This document shows, in pieces, positions 11,401-24,200 of a DNA stretch of 64,000 nucleotides. The notes below the pieces were generated by a model. It did not search any database. It was not told where the DNA came from and saw nothing but the letters and a program-made list of their open reading frames with translations. The stretch is taken from positions 15,136,093 through 15,200,092 of the forward strand of contig OU744727.1 in the NCBI GenBank assembly GCA_916613615.1. Direction: 5' to 3'. How positions within the stretch are numbered: the first letter of the stretch is position 1; each line of letters opens with the position of its first letter. Made by a program: the position numbers and the translations under genes. This DNA is from Steromphala cineraria (taxonomy: Eukaryota > Mollusca > Gastropoda > Trochida > Trochidae).

Positions 11401-12435
11401 GTATGTCTAAAACGTTCTCTTTCTACAGTATCTATATGTACCGTTTTTTAAATCATAATTTCAAAACCCTCCCAATTGGTACCATCTTCGAGGGCGTGTT
11501 TCTCAAAAATATGCTTCTTTTGCTATCAAATTTTACCGAAATGTTGATTCCATGTATCTTACTGTAACCATTTTTTTAAAAATGCCATGTAGGCTTGTAC
11601 AAGAAAATTTGAGAGAAAATTAACAATGGATTCTACTAATATCAATAATAGACTTTGATATGATTCCCTAAGATTCCAACCTCATCACCTCATCACTCAT
11701 CGAGGAGTTACCAACATAAGCACATTTTAAGACAATGAGTTATAAAGGCGCATGTTGCATCTAGCCTGAAACCCTAAACCTAGAAGAAGTCCTACAATAA
11801 TCAGTGTTCGTTTTGAAGGTAAAACCATTGCTGGGGGATTGATTTCCCTGTGCCTGAAGCACTTTAAAGAAACCTGATTACACACATTAAACGAAGATAA
11901 ACACTACAAGAAAACGGCTTAATAGAACCTTCTTAATTTCATTACAAAGACATGAGTGATAGTAGTTTTTTTGCTTTTTACGCATTAAAGATCGGACAGG
12001 CAGAAGGAGGAAATCAAAACATCAAGCAACTCGTAAAGAAAGAAAGGGCTTGTAAATTACTTTCCACCATTTTCTTATGTTTATTTTCAACAGTAAGTTG
12101 TTGACGTGTGTCTGAAATAAGCTTGTCTCCCAAAGCGTGTTTTGACGATATCTTTGAAAACGTTGTTGCTGTTTTGGTAGTGGAGCACTGTATAAGCAAG
12201 CTTAGCCATAAATGATATTGCCTTGAATTAATCATGAACCGGTGTCTGTTGCTCTTTGCTGTGCTTCGATTACTAAAAGAAGGGGAGTGAGATCTGAGAA
12301 ATTAAAACTATGTTATTGCAACCTCATCACTGAATGACTCTCAATCGCTATTTATTGACCCAAAATCTCGTATCTATAGCTTTATGGCAAAGACTTCTGT
12401 ATTTACTAGCTACGCCAATACCTCCTCACCTTTGA
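8480..12435. other. Arm spacer without a recognised gene; block X copy (- orientation)
   Basis: Parts of this spacer recur elsewhere. Around 8770-8830 it matches 35340-35410 and both tandem units at 28000 and 29719. Around 9310-9480 it matches 19970-20160, and around 10020-10110 it matches 18030-18130. It therefore holds one copy of a dispersed block present at least three times. Between about 9300 and 11150 the left and right arms differ completely. Short open frames at 8484-8780 and 12014-12235 are shared with the right arm but resemble no family I know. Confidence 0.45.
10564..10595. other. Perfect 14-bp stem hairpin
   Basis: The sequence catgaaggtgtacc, a 4-base loop (actc) and the exact reverse complement ggtacaccttcatg form an ideal stem-loop. 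It lies in the arm-specific part of the spacer, and no neighbouring gene explains it. Confidence 0.8.
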
Positions 12436-13028
12436 TGGATTAGATCTGGTTGTTAAGACCACTCGACTCGCCGTTCATATATAAAAGTTGCTTTTCAAGG
12501 TTTGACGAAAATGTGTTATGATCGTGCAATCTTATTCAAGCAATCAATTTGTCTTGCAGAGTTGACAAATACTTAAGTGTAACAACTTTATGTAAATGAA
12601 AGTTCACAATTTTCTATATTCATATATATCCAAAAAACCACTTCCTTCGAAAGTTTTGATTTCACAGAAAACAGTAAAAGCTTTTTCTCATGGTTATTTG
12701 AGAAATGGATTTGTTTAGTTTAAACATATTTTATTCATCAGAAAAGGATTGGGTACAAGTTATACAACTTAGAAAAACCCTCTCCCTAATACGTACATTT
12801 AATATTATTTGCATTCGTTTAACAAGATGGACAGAAGAGAACAGAAAAAATACAAAACTGATACAATAATTAAAGGAACCTTTTTGTTTGACTTATGTAA
12901 GTTTGAACAATTTTGAATATACTTTGATTTATATGGATATTCAGATCAGCATTGCCACACAAGAGTAAGTCACAAGTAATGTGAAAATTGGTAACACTGC
13001 GTAAGTTTGCCATCATGACAGATCTTTC

Positions 13029-13527
13029 TTAATGATATAATTTACAATTAAACAAGTAATGGTAAGAATTCTCACAATTATTTCCACATGAACAGCTTGG
13101 CCTGTCCAAAAAACCGACACGAAATAGATCACATATAACGTAGTTTTGTGAGAATAATGTTGGTGTTTCTCGGTCCATAATCATAATATTTTGGAGCAGT
13201 ATAACGATTGTTGCTAGATTTAAAAGATTTGAGATTGGATTTAAAAGAATTGATGGATGTGCTATTCCTAACACCCAGAGGAATTTCGTTCCATAGTTTT
13301 GTTGTGGATGGAAAATATGAATTTTGTGAAACTTTTAATCTAGCGAAAGGGATCGAAACATTGTGTGAATTACGAAGATTATAGTTACTTTGAGATGCAA
13401 CATAATTTGGTAAAATATCTTTCAGGTACGATGGTGTCATATCATTTTGTATTTTGTAAAATAAACAAAGTTTGCGTTTACTCCTGCGTTCAGCCAATGT
13501 TTCCCAACCAGTTTCATAATACAAATA
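13029..13527 (-). pseudogene. LINE C-terminal domain with Cys/His motif, frameshifted
   Basis: After YYETGWETLAERR, the thumb-to-tail region runs to about 13135. It must then change frame to reach DRPSCSCGNNCENSYHYLF, a C-x-C ... C ... H ... C tail typical of this LINE group. The frameshift and the upstream stops show the copy is dead. Confidence 0.75.
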
Positions 13528-14562
13528 TTAATGATGAGTATATCTTGGTAAACCGGTTACAATTCTTGCTGCTTCCAATTGTAGTTGTTCTAATTTGTTT
13601 GCTTGATATTGAGCACATCCATCCCATACCTCGCATGCATATTCAAAATGAGGTCTGATGAAAATGACATATATTCTATTCAAGACAGAGCGTGATAAAA
13701 CAAATTTTAGCTTGCGAAGGGATGATATCATTTTTGAAGTTGTTTTAACAATATTATCAATATGGACATTCCATTTACAATCACTTGAGAATGTTAAACC
13801 AATATGTTTGTGGTTATCTACGAAGTTGACACTAACGCCGTTAAATAGGAGTTTAAAATCGTCCATATTCTTTTGCAAAGTAAATGTCATTGCTTCAGTT
13901 TTGTCAGGATTATAAGATATAAGCCATCTTTTTGCCCATGATCCTAGCCTTTCCAAATTTGAGTTCAGTTCATTTTCGATAAATAACCGATCATCAGAGC
14001 ATAAGCCTAGTGACGAGTCATCAGCAAATAAGCGTGTTATACAGTCTAAATCATCAGCAATGTCATTAACATAGACAAGAAATAGAAAAGGACCAAGGAC
14101 TGACCCCTGTGGTACACCTGCTTGTAAATACCTCGGCTTGGATAGGACACCATTCACAAAAACGCTTTGACATCTATTACTTATATAATCGGCTAACCAG
14201 TGTAACAAGGAGCCTTGAATTCCATACCTTTCTAATTTTAACAATAGACCTTTGTGCCACATACGATCAAAGGCTTTAGATACGTCACAAAAAACCATGC
14301 AATAATGTTTTTTACCATCCAAAGATGTACAGATTTGGTCATATATTTCAATTAATTGATGGACAGTTGAGTGACCAGACTGAAAACCTGATTGATATTT
14401 GTACAATAATCGATTTGAATTGAAATAATTGTATATATGTTTAAACATGATCCTCTCAAATACCTTCCCCACACAACTGATCAGGGATATAGGTCGATAA
14501 TTTGATGCTTTAGATGGGTCGCCTTTTTTGAATAAAGGCATTATGCTTGCTTCCTTCCACAC
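13528..14562 (-). pseudogene. LINE reverse transcriptase
   Basis: The frame contains NYRPISLIS, DVSKAFDRMWHKGLL, AGVPQGSVLGPFLF and the catalytic LFADDSS box (FADD variant of YxDD). The family resembles Jockey/CR1-type elements common in molluscs. It is in the same frame as the upstream 14647-15717 segment and the downstream 13129-13524 segment, separated from each by a single stop codon. Confidence 0.85.
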
Positions 14563-14646
14563 ACATGGATAAATACTACTCTGCAGAGATTGATTATAAA
14601 GAAGGCATAGTGGGAGACTTATTGAGTGTACAACCTTTTTGAGGAA

Positions 14647-15717
14647 TTAATGACTAATTCTGTCAGGTCCAGAAGCTTTTTTGATATGTAAACATTTTAT
14701 AATGTCGGACACTTCATTTACCTCAATAATTACTTTTTCAAGAGAAGCATCTGTGCGTTTGTCAAATAAGGGTAAATTGATGTTTTCATCTTCAACAGAA
14801 GATATTGATTGGAAGTATTGGTTAAGTATTTCTGCTTTTTGCATATCAGAAAATAATGTTGGATTTTCATCAAAATCGTTTTGTTTCAAAGATGGAATGT
14901 TTCTGACTGATCCAGAATTATCTATTAAATGTCGAAATAGTTTCCAATATGAAGTTTTATTGGTATTATACAAATCAATTAGAAAATCATCAGTTAGACT
15001 GGCATAAAATGAATCTTTTGCGTAACACTTCATGTTATTTACTTTATTTCTCTGTTTCTTGTAAGCTGCATTATCTGTTTCACGGTTTGTTCTTCTAGCT
15101 TTTTTCCTCATTCTATTTCTTTTTCTACATTCCCTTCTTAGTTCTGAATTGAACCAGGGTTTGTCATTAGGTCGAATGGTGACCAATTTTGTTGGTATAC
15201 AGAGTAATATAAAACCATTGATACACTCATAAAATTTTGCACATGATTCATTAACATTTTGACAATTTTTGAACATGTTATACCAGTATGTGTCATTCAT
15301 CAAAGCATTTAGTTTCTCATAGTCACCTTTTTCGTAGCACAGTACATTTCTCTTGTAGGCTAACTTGGTATTTACATGTGAATCAACAGTCAAATACGTA
15401 CCTTTGTGATCACTGATATTATTACTAAACTCAATTACACCACTATCTATGACTTCGACATCTTCAGATATAATAATAGGATCAAGTAGTGTGCTCGTTG
15501 TGGTTGTTACCCGTGTTGGCTCATTAATGATATTTTGTAAATTCTTTCTAGCTATCAAATCATGAAGATATGTATTCTTATCCGATAGAAGGTTTGCGTT
15601 AAGATCGCCGAGAAGGGCAACTTTTCCTGAGATATCTAATGCAGTTTCGATGCTATTATCAAGTCTACTCCAATATTCTAGACCTTGGTATTGAGGTCTG
15701 TATGTTACACACAACAC
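14647..15717 (-). pseudogene. LINE endonuclease C-terminal half and start of RT
   Basis: This 356-codon frame begins MLCVTYRPQYQG and contains GDLNAN and SDHKGT, the catalytic GDxN and SDH motifs of the apurinic-type endonuclease of LINEs. It ends at KKASGPDRISH, the start of the RT domain, where a TAA stop interrupts an otherwise continuous frame into 13528-14562. The N-terminal part of the endonuclease is missing because the element is 5' truncated. Confidence 0.85.
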
Positions 15718-15726
15718 TAGTGGATT

Positions 15727-17200
15727 TGTTTTTCAAATAACGATTTGAACATTTTATCAATGGAAAACAACACAGTTATGATTCATTTAAAGGATTTTTA
15801 GCCAAACGTTGCTTTTTCTGGAAATAAGAAGTTTCATATCCATAAAATCTTGTACTAAGCTTACAACTTTTAGAATGCAACTCATACAGTTTATCATGAT
15901 ACCATGTATCAATGTAATGTTCATTGATCGTTCTTGACCAAGTAGTAATAAATAGAACTAATTAAAGTAAAAAAATTGATAACAAATTGGTTTACACTTA
16001 AAAATAGTGTGGCATTGTTTTTAGGTTTTAAATCTAAGTATTCGTTTTCATCTCAAGCCTGTGCACATGTTTACTCCTCTTTGACACCTCACCAAAATCT
16101 TTGAAAGATCCACACACTTTAAAAAATGTTCTTCCTCATTTGTCATTGATGACACACAGTTGCAGGCGGGTTTATGATCGTATCATATTTTTAAAATATC
16201 GTCAACTTGTACTATCGATTGCGACTGTTGTCTTCTCAACATTTGAATTTAACAGCAAATGACTAGAGGTCAGCTCTAGCTGTCCTACAAGAAGAGGGTC
16301 CTGCTTCACTCGTAGAACAGAGGTGTGGTACACGGCAAGATGGGATCAGGCCTAGTACTTACCAAGTCAACATCCGATCTAGAAACCTGTTACAAAATAT
16401 AAGCCTCACAGTGCTACTTTCAATTTATATCAGATCATTTTGTCCAGTTCAATAATTAATTCTTTTACATGTAGGTCATTCAATTCGTAAAGAACAGACA
16501 AAATATTGGCTTGTCGTTATCAATACAGTACTCACATTCTTAAAGGGATTTTTTCAGTTTTAATAATATTACAAAAAAAAGCATTATGGATGATAACATT
16601 TTTATTTGTTTTTCAACTAAAAGTAACTATTTGATAATAATACTGAAACTGATTTGCAACAAAGATAGCATACTCATTCTTGTCTTAGGGGATCTAACTA
16701 TCAAAATTGAATGCAAGATCAACATAGTAAATAATGATAACAGAACATGCTTACCACAGCCGCATTAAATATCCAGTAATTAATAGAAGTATGTGTCTGT
16801 CATAGGTCACCCTAGAATTGTTCATGCTTTTCATGATGTTTGCTAGTTAGATTCAGAATGGCATGGTTGCAGCCGTTCGTAATCATTGTATTACTGTTAA
16901 ACTACCAAGACTTTAAAAAGATGTGATAAGTTTAAGACGAGCCAATTTAGTGAGAAATATTGCCATGGCAATATTGGAGTCGCACAGTATTCATTTACAT
17001 GGACACTCATTTTTCCTGGTCGAAATGCGACTTTAATCAAACGTTCATGAATATAGCATGATCGTGGACCATCTATTAGATTTTTGGATCGATAATTGTC
17101 AGGGGCGTTCAAACCATGGTACTGTCTGATGGTCCCCACTCTTCCTTTAAGTTTATAGCACCGTTTTAGCAATTGTTCATGTCAAACTCTTATCGGTTTT
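15727..17200. other. Left-arm spacer, partly arm-specific
   Basis: Positions 15748-16010 align with the right arm (reverse of about 32830-33020). From about 16060 to 17190 there is roughly 1 kb not matched in the right arm. It contains a 91-codon open frame on the minus strand (16897-17172) that I cannot assign. No TIR or LINE motif was found. Confidence 0.4.
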
Positions 17201-17600
17201 GTACTTATGAGTGTTTAAAAGGAGTAATGTTAAAAATCAATGGTCGTGTCACTTGACTTTGTTAACTTTGGTGCTACATGACATAGCACTTTTGAAGTGA
17301 CCAAAGATAACTGAGTCTTCTAACCTTCATAAATTATATCTAACAATGTTTTTAGATCATTCTTGAGGCTGACCAATGGAACCATTTATCGGTGAAGAGA
17401 ACAGAGCATTTTGTCGTGGGCTTTGATATCATATATTTTTGTTTCTATCTATTCTTAAATCTTTAGAACTAAATAATGTTTATTTTCTTGTTTTTATCTT
17501 TATTAGTATCATTTATAATTTTAGCTTCGAAGACACGTAAATACAATTAAAAATGTGTCAATACCACCAAAGCACACCGTTTCAAAACACTTTCAAATTG
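17200..17600. repeat. Inner end of left arm
   Basis: The words atcaatggtcgtgtc and accaccaaagcacaccg recur in reverse complement at about 31100-31420. Beyond 17600 the mirror similarity fades, marking the start of the central spacer. Confidence 0.7.
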
Positions 17601-18452
17601 TCACTAAAAATCATCTTAAACTTTTTAAAATTATATACATCCTTTTTTTCTGTCCACATTTTCTTTGTGACATGATTCTGTTGGCTTAACTGATCATGAT
17701 TGCTTAAAGATGAGAAAAACAGAATTGAATACAATGAATTCGTTCTGTTCGAGATCATTAAACTTGATAAAGACACATAATGTGAATTTACATTTTGATA
17801 TGATAAATAATCGAAAAAGTCTCTGACATTTGAAAAACTAGAATTAATGTTTCTAAAGACTTTAAAAATAATCCTGATTGACAAAAAGCAAGTGGTGACA
17901 TCTTTGTCTTGTCATCGTTACCATATTTGACCTTGATTTTTTTCTGTAAGCTTGTGAGTTTTGTCAAACTATTTATAAAAACTGTCTCTGTTATGTGTTC
18001 TCGTTAGAAGCTAATGCCTTGATGAAATAGAGAATCTTCGGGAATCAATGTGCTCATACAGCTGCTCTTTTCGCTCAGTATTGATCAAGATGTAACTCTT
18101 CAGCTTTGCTTTTATGTTTAAACTACAAGTGCAGTCAGGAAATATAATAGATATGGGAGTTCATTTGGTACGCGAAGAACAATGAAAATGTGAGACAAAT
18201 AAAATGGTATATGTATTACTTATAACACCAAATACATCATGTTCAACAAAAGGTGATATTGTTGAACATTTATATGTGGCTTAATTATATGCCTGATATC
18301 ATAAGTAAAAAGGTGTGTGTTTTTCAACATATTTAGAATTATATTGTTTAATATAATTTGTAAGCAATTTCGTATACATTTTCACATTTACTATATAATG
18401 AAATCTTGAAATTTTAGAATAATAAAATCCATGTTGTCTTTCACATAATTAT
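17600..18452. other. Central spacer with block X fragment
   Basis: Positions 18030-18130 (ctcatacagctgctcttttc and neighbours) match the reverse complement of 10020-10110 in the left arm. A 100-codon frame at 17582-17884 on the minus strand is AT-rich and not recognisable. The Helitron-like copy A is inserted just after. Confidence 0.4.
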
Positions 18453-19754
18453 TAGCAGCCCCGTCTAAGGACGGGGCTACTATCAGTTTTTGTGAAGTTT
18501 CCATCGCCGCCGCCGCACTCGTACTACTAGCTATAACTTTTTTTCACTAAGCTATCCAGAACTCTTATTCATACCTTACTACTTATACCTCGGGGGAACG
18601 ATTTTGACACGTTCACTTTCAAGATCAGAGGTCAAGGTCACGAGCTATGTAATCACTCTAAGAAATCCTTGTAAACGCGATAACTTTTTGTTTTTGTTTT
18701 TGTGCTATGAAGCTCTAACTTGATATATATCATCTTTGGAAAAGTAAAAAAAATTGAAAAGGTTTTGGCTACAATCCGTCAAAGGTCAAGGTCACAGCAA
18801 GGTCATGACTTAAGCATGTTTTAACGAAAATGCTTTATTTTAACTATGAACACTTTTAATCAATACATGATTGTTATACTCAATAAAAAGTGTTCAATGA
18901 TTGTGTGACCTTGAAGTTCAAAGGTCAAGGTCATGAGATATGAGTTATTACAAAATGCACTAAATGTGGGTATAACTTTATCCCATTTAGCTTTTCAGAA
19001 CTCATGAACATGTCTAAATGTTAATACTTCCAGGGAATCATTATGACATGTTCACTTTCAAGTTCAAAGGTCAAGGTCACGAGTTATAAAATCACCACAA
19101 AATTCTTTGTAAACACGGTAACTTGAAAAGTTTTTGTGCTATGAAGCTCTAACTTGGTATATATCATCCTTGGAAAAGTAAAAACATTTGAAAAGGTTTC
19201 GGCTTCAATCCGTCAAAGGTCAAGGTCACAGCAAGGTCATGACTTAAGCATGGTTTAGCGAAAATGCTTAATTTTAACTAGGATCACTTTTAATCAATAC
19301 ATATATTGTTATACTCAATAAAAAGTGTTCAATGATTGTGTGACCTTGAAGGTCAAAGGTCAAGGTCATGAGATATGAGTTATTGCAATTCCTTGTAAAC
19401 ACAATAACTTAAAAAGTTTTTGTGCTATGAAGTTTAGATTTTGTATATATTATCTCTTGAGAAGTAAACAATTTTCAAAAAGTTTTGGGTACGAATTGTC
19501 GAAGATCAAGGTCACAGCAAGGTCAACATATATGGAGAAAATGGATTAATTTAAGTTTTTAACACTTTATTTCATTACAAGTATGTTATACTCAATGAAA
19601 TGTGTTCATTGATTGTGTGACCTTGAGTGTCAAAGGTCAAGGTCACGAGAAAATTCCCAATTTGGTGAGGCCTGTAAAAGGCTGAACAGGGTAAGGCGAA
19701 ACCCCAAGTTTCGGGGCTGCTCTGCTTTTGCGGTATCCCGCAAAACTAATCTAG
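18453..19754 (+). mobile_element. Helitron-like non-autonomous element, copy A
   Basis: The 5' end begins with a hairpin (agcagccccgtc / gacggggctact). The 3' end has a short hairpin (tttgcgg tatc ccgcaaa) followed about ten bases later by CTAG and then host T, the classic Helitron 3' end. Near the 3' end ggggctgct repeats the 5' terminus in inverse, an asymmetric terminal inverted repeat as in Helentron-type elements. The interior is non-coding and carries about eight clusters of tcaaaggtcaaggtca. About 1.3 kb. Confidence 0.72.
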
Positions 19755-20433
19755 TTATGTATACTTATTCATAAGCACAATCATAAAGAAATCAATTTTA
19801 ATAAATTACCAATCGGTTACAATGAAAGCGTAAAATGATAAGGCCTACTTTTAATTTATAAAGATACAACATTATAACTTTAACACATTCTATGACATTG
19901 AACAAATACATTTAGGTCAAGGAGAAGCTAATACAGGGCAACTTGTGTCAATATTTGCTCACGCTAGAACATGTTTATGCTACCAATTAAGCAGCACCTT
20001 CACTTGATCTATTGATTCACTTCAAACGATTAAACTGATCCAAATAAGGCTCGTAATGTCAGACTATTTCTTCGATTAAAAGCAGTCAAAATGTCAATAT
20101 CTCGCATTGAGACTACCAAAGTTCCAGTTACAGCTGAGTGACTGTTATTGCAGAGTCATAGATGTTAACATATTCAATGATAGCAACATAAACAAATTTA
20201 AATGATAGCAACACGGTTACAGCTGTTCTAAAAAGAAAATTATTTAATACTTTAAGAATAGTGTCCATATTGTTTAATGATTTCTTGCTTTGAATGATTC
20301 ATGAGTTTGCTTGAAAGAAAGTGTTTGTGGTTTATGAATGTAACTAATTGCTAACTTGATTCGCAAACCTCATTTGGTTTGAGTCAATATTGGCATGACG
20401 TGATTATACAAAGACTTGAATAAGATCTTGTGA
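19755..20433. other. Block X fragment and 3' flank of the LINE
   Basis: Positions 19970-20160 match the reverse complement of about 9290-9500 in the left arm, including the phrase gactgttattgcag. The rest, up to the end of the LINE frame at 20434, probably includes the LINE 3' UTR, but its exact end is not visible. Confidence 0.45.
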
Positions 20434-21150
20434 TCACACCCCGTTTTCATCAACAATTAAAGACAAAATTTTAAAAGTTAAAATTTGACTGAGTAGGCAA
20501 GTGCTCTTAACAATTGAATAAGTCTGCAAGATAGACCATAATTTCAGGAAATATGTTTCCTGGTTTTGGTTAATGTATATGTATTTTGTAATATTGTAAT
20601 ATTGTGTGATTTGCCTCTTGATATATATTATATTTGGGATAAAACTTTTCTTACTACAATAGTATATAATATTCTTAACTAACATAATAATAGCATTTAA
20701 AACATAATTATTTTTCCCTTTCACTCCAAATAATATCTGGGAAACTGTAAAACTAAGTTGTACATCAACAGTGTTGAGCCAAATTTTAATCTCTTGCCAT
20801 ATATTTTTCACCTTGCTACACTCCCAGAACGTATGATAAATAGTTTCGTCAGCTGCATTGCAGAAAGTACATTGTGGGGTATCAACATATTTTATTTTGT
20901 AAAGGAAATGTTTTGTTGGGAGTATTCTGTGGATGATTCGGTACTGAAGCCATTTTAGATCAGTGCTAGGGGTACATTTGTTGGCAATAGTGCTAAAACA
21001 TTCCCAATCTGAATCAGTGTAGTGCGAACCAGTGACTTGTTCCAATTTATCATAGCAAGGGAGTTTTACAAAATGTGACTCAAGTAACATATCATACAGT
21101 TTCGGATGACCCAAAAGAGTATTTGTACATTTGATTATGAAAGGGTACAC
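20434..21150 (-). CDS. LINE ORF2: C-terminal zinc-knuckle domain
   Basis: This is in frame with 21271-24306 after one stop codon. The segment LKWLQYRIIHRILPTKHFLY followed by CTFCNAADETIYHTFWEC matches the zinc-binding tail seen at the end of L1/Tx1 ORF2 proteins. Confidence 0.8.
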   Translation of the reverse strand: MYPFIIKCTNTLLGHPKLYDMLLESHFVKLPCYDKLEQVTGSHYTDSDWECFSTIANKCTPSTDLKWLQYRIIHRILPTKHFLYKIKYVDTPQCTFCNAADETIYHTFWECSKVKNIWQEIKIWLNTVDVQLSFTVSQILFGVKGKNNYVLNAIIMLVKNIIYYCSKKSFIPNIIYIKRQITQYYNITKYIYINQNQETYFLKLWSILQTYSIVKSTCLLSQILTFKILSLIVDENGV

Positions 21151-21270
21151 GGGATTGTGAAGCTTACAATCGGATAAAGTAACATCAATTGAGTTAATAA
21201 ATAAATAATAAAGAACTGCACGTTTAATACCCTCATAATGGAGAAAGTTGATATCAAGAGAATATACAGT

Positions 21271-24200
21271 TCACAATTCTTCCTTGGAGTAAAATCTTCC
21301 ATTTTCATCCAATAAATCATTTATAAATATTATACCCTTCTTTGCCCATTTTTTGTATAAAACGCTCTTATTTCCAACCTTAATACTATCGTTATTCCAT
21401 ATACTTTGCGAGAGTAGATCATACGTACTTTTAGCATGTCGTTTATATTTACCCACTGTGTTGGACCAGTCCTTAAAGACTTCTATCCAAAATGGATTTG
21501 AAATTGAAGATATTACTTTATTTTCAATATATGTTTTATCTGATATCCACAAAAGACTTTGATTGTGCAGTCTATGCATGAGTAAATCTTTCCAATTTGA
21601 CAAACAACATTGTAATCTCTGGATCCATTTCAATTTTTGTGAAGATATAATATCTTTGATAATTGGAACTTTAAGGCCACCGTGTTCCGGACTAAGAACA
21701 ACGGTGTCTCTTTTAACTTTGTCTGGTTTGTTTCTCCAAATAAATTTAAAACACTCTTTTTGGAATTTTTCAATAACAGCTTCAGGTGGGCGGGGTAGGG
21801 CAGAGAATAGATGGTTCAACTTTGGCAGAAGTAAGGATTTAAGAACTGTGTTTCTTCCGTAAGGTGTAAGATTTCTTGCTAACCATATGTTCATCAAATG
21901 TTTTATTTGTAGAAACTTTTCATCGTAATTTATTTGACAAATGCTATCCATATCAATGCTAAAATGTATTCCCAAGAGTTTAAAATCCCATTGTGACCAA
22001 TCAAAGTTCCAATCTTTACATAATTTGAGACGAGATCGTTTTTTGGAACCAATCCATAGTAGTCTAGTTTTCTCCACATTAACCTTTAAACCAGAAAAAC
22101 GTGCAAAGAATTGCAGAGTTTTCAAGACAGCATATAAACATTTCTCTGACCCATCTAGTGTAAGTGACGTATCGTCAGCAAACTGAGACAATAGATATTC
22201 TATATTTCCAATGTTTATCCCTTTTATGTTAGCATTATTTCTAATGAGAATGCCTAAGATTTCAACAGAGAGGATGAATAGATATGGCGCTACCGGATCG
22301 CCTTGGCGACAACCTCTTTCGATTTTAAAGGGTGAGGATGGAAATCCATTTACCAAGACTCTTGATTCGATGTCGTTATAGAAAGTGGTAATCCAGTCAA
22401 TAATGCTTTGACCAAAATTAAAGAATTTAAGGACACTACAAAGATAATTTCTATCAATAGAATCGAAGGCCTTTTCAAAATCGATTAAAAGGAGTAATCC
22501 TGGAATTTGGAAGGATTCAGTGTGTTCCATTATGTCGTAAACTAGCCTGGTTATCTCCCCTATATATCTATCTTTTACAAAACCTTTTTGATCATCATGG
22601 ATTATAGATGGAAGTATGTTTTTTATTCTATTTGCAATTGCTGCGGCTCCAATTTTGTAAGGAGAATTAAGAAGCGAGATAGGACGCCAATTTTTTAGGT
22701 ATTTCTTTGGTTTATTGCCTTTAGGAATACACGTGATTAAGCCTTGCTTTTGTGAAATTGACAGTGTGCCTTTTTCATATCCAGTATTTAATGAGTTGAG
22801 TAAAAATATACCTAAATCTTTCCAAAAGAATTTATAAAATTCAGATGTAAAGCCATCAGGACCAGGGCTTTTTTCGTTCTTCATTCCTCTGAGAGCTTTT
22901 GTTAATTCGTTTAAAGTTAGTTTTCCTTCCAAATTTCTCTTTTGTTTTTCGTTTAGTTTAGGAATGTCATAACTTTTACAAATTTCGTTAAGATCAATTT
23001 GAAGCACATCTTCTGATTGGTAAAGTTTTGTATAGTAGTTTCTAGTTTCGTTTATGATACTTTCAATATCGGTAAGTTTGGATCCATCTTTTTTTTCAAT
23101 TTCTGTAAAAGCTTTGTTAAGGAAATTTCTGGATTCTAGTTTCAAAAAGTATTTTGTAGGCTTTTCCCCCTTTTCAATCCATTTCGCTCTTGATCTTGTA
23201 AGCATTCCTTGTATTTTGTTGTTATTGATTTCATCAAGCCTTAATTTGATGTCATTGACGTTATCAAGAATAATAGCCTTATCATTTTTGTTTTCTTCTT
23301 GATCTAGTTCTATTTCTAAACCGTTTAATTCATTTCCAAGGTCCACTTCTAGTTTATTTTGTATTTTCTTTTTGGTTGAAGCGTAGTAAATTGTCTTACC
23401 CCTGATCATTAATAGTAAAGTTTCGAATAGTAATTGATCATCTATTGAGTATGTAATATTTCCATTTTCATTAATTTCATACTGTTTAAGCGTAGATTTT
23501 ATAGTTTCTTTGATCATATCAACATATTTTTTGTCATATAATAATGAATTATTGAATTTCCAAAACCCTTTCCCGCGTGGAAGTTCGTACGATTTCAATG
23601 ATAGCTCGACAACTGAGTGATCGGAATCAATACTTGGAATAATGTCACATTTCTCCACAGATAAATATAAATTGTGTGACAAGAGAAAGAAATCAAGCCG
23701 AGCTTGTTTTAATGGAGTAGGTTGTCGCCAAGTATACCTTGTCGAATCAATATTATTGTCTCTCCATGCATCTTTGAGATCAAAATAATCCATCATTTCT
23801 AAAACTGTTTCTCTAGCTTTGGGGTTGTTAACAGTTTTGTAATTATATGTGTCTTTTTTGGGGTTGATAACAAGATTAAAGTCGCCGTATAGGCAGATTT
23901 CATCACTATCGAAATCTTTGATAAGCTTTTCAATATGTTCATAAAAATTTGGAGAATCTTTGTTTGGGCCATAAATGGTAATAACTGTATAGGTTATTTC
24001 CTTTATCTTGATTTTTAGAGCAACATAATTTCCACCCTTATCAAATTTTTTATCTTTTACCTCAAACTCAAAATTGTTGTTAAACAAAATTGTCGTTCCT
24101 CTTGCATTGCTGGTATATGAACTAACATAACAGTGGTTATAGCCCCACTGTTGTTTAACTGTTTGAATTTGTTTTGACGTAAAGTGAACATCTTGTAAAC

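Larger units (their letters stand above)
12442..15720 (-). mobile_element. 5'-truncated Jockey-type non-LTR retrotransposon (LINE)
   Basis: The insertion is flanked by the direct repeat TGGATT (12436-12441 and 15721-15726). The mirrored right-arm site near 33064-33069 is empty, so the boundaries are well defined. Reading on the minus strand it starts inside the endonuclease domain at 15717, then runs through reverse transcriptase to a Cys/His tail near 13040, followed by about 590 bp of presumed 3' UTR. Two in-frame stops and one frameshift break the ORF. The 5' truncation is typical of target-primed reverse transcription. Confidence 0.85.
1..17600. repeat. Left arm of large inverted duplication
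   Basis: Long stretches match the reverse complement of the right arm. Examples: 1-30 with 52364-52391; all gene A exons with gene B exons; 12240 with 33268; 15860-16010 with about 32830-32960; 17200-17600 with 31090-31420. Equal exon lengths and scattered substitutions (roughly a tenth of positions by eye) show an old duplication. The arm is interrupted by a LINE at 12442-15720 and differs elsewhere by several indels. It probably extends left of the window. Confidence 0.85.
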
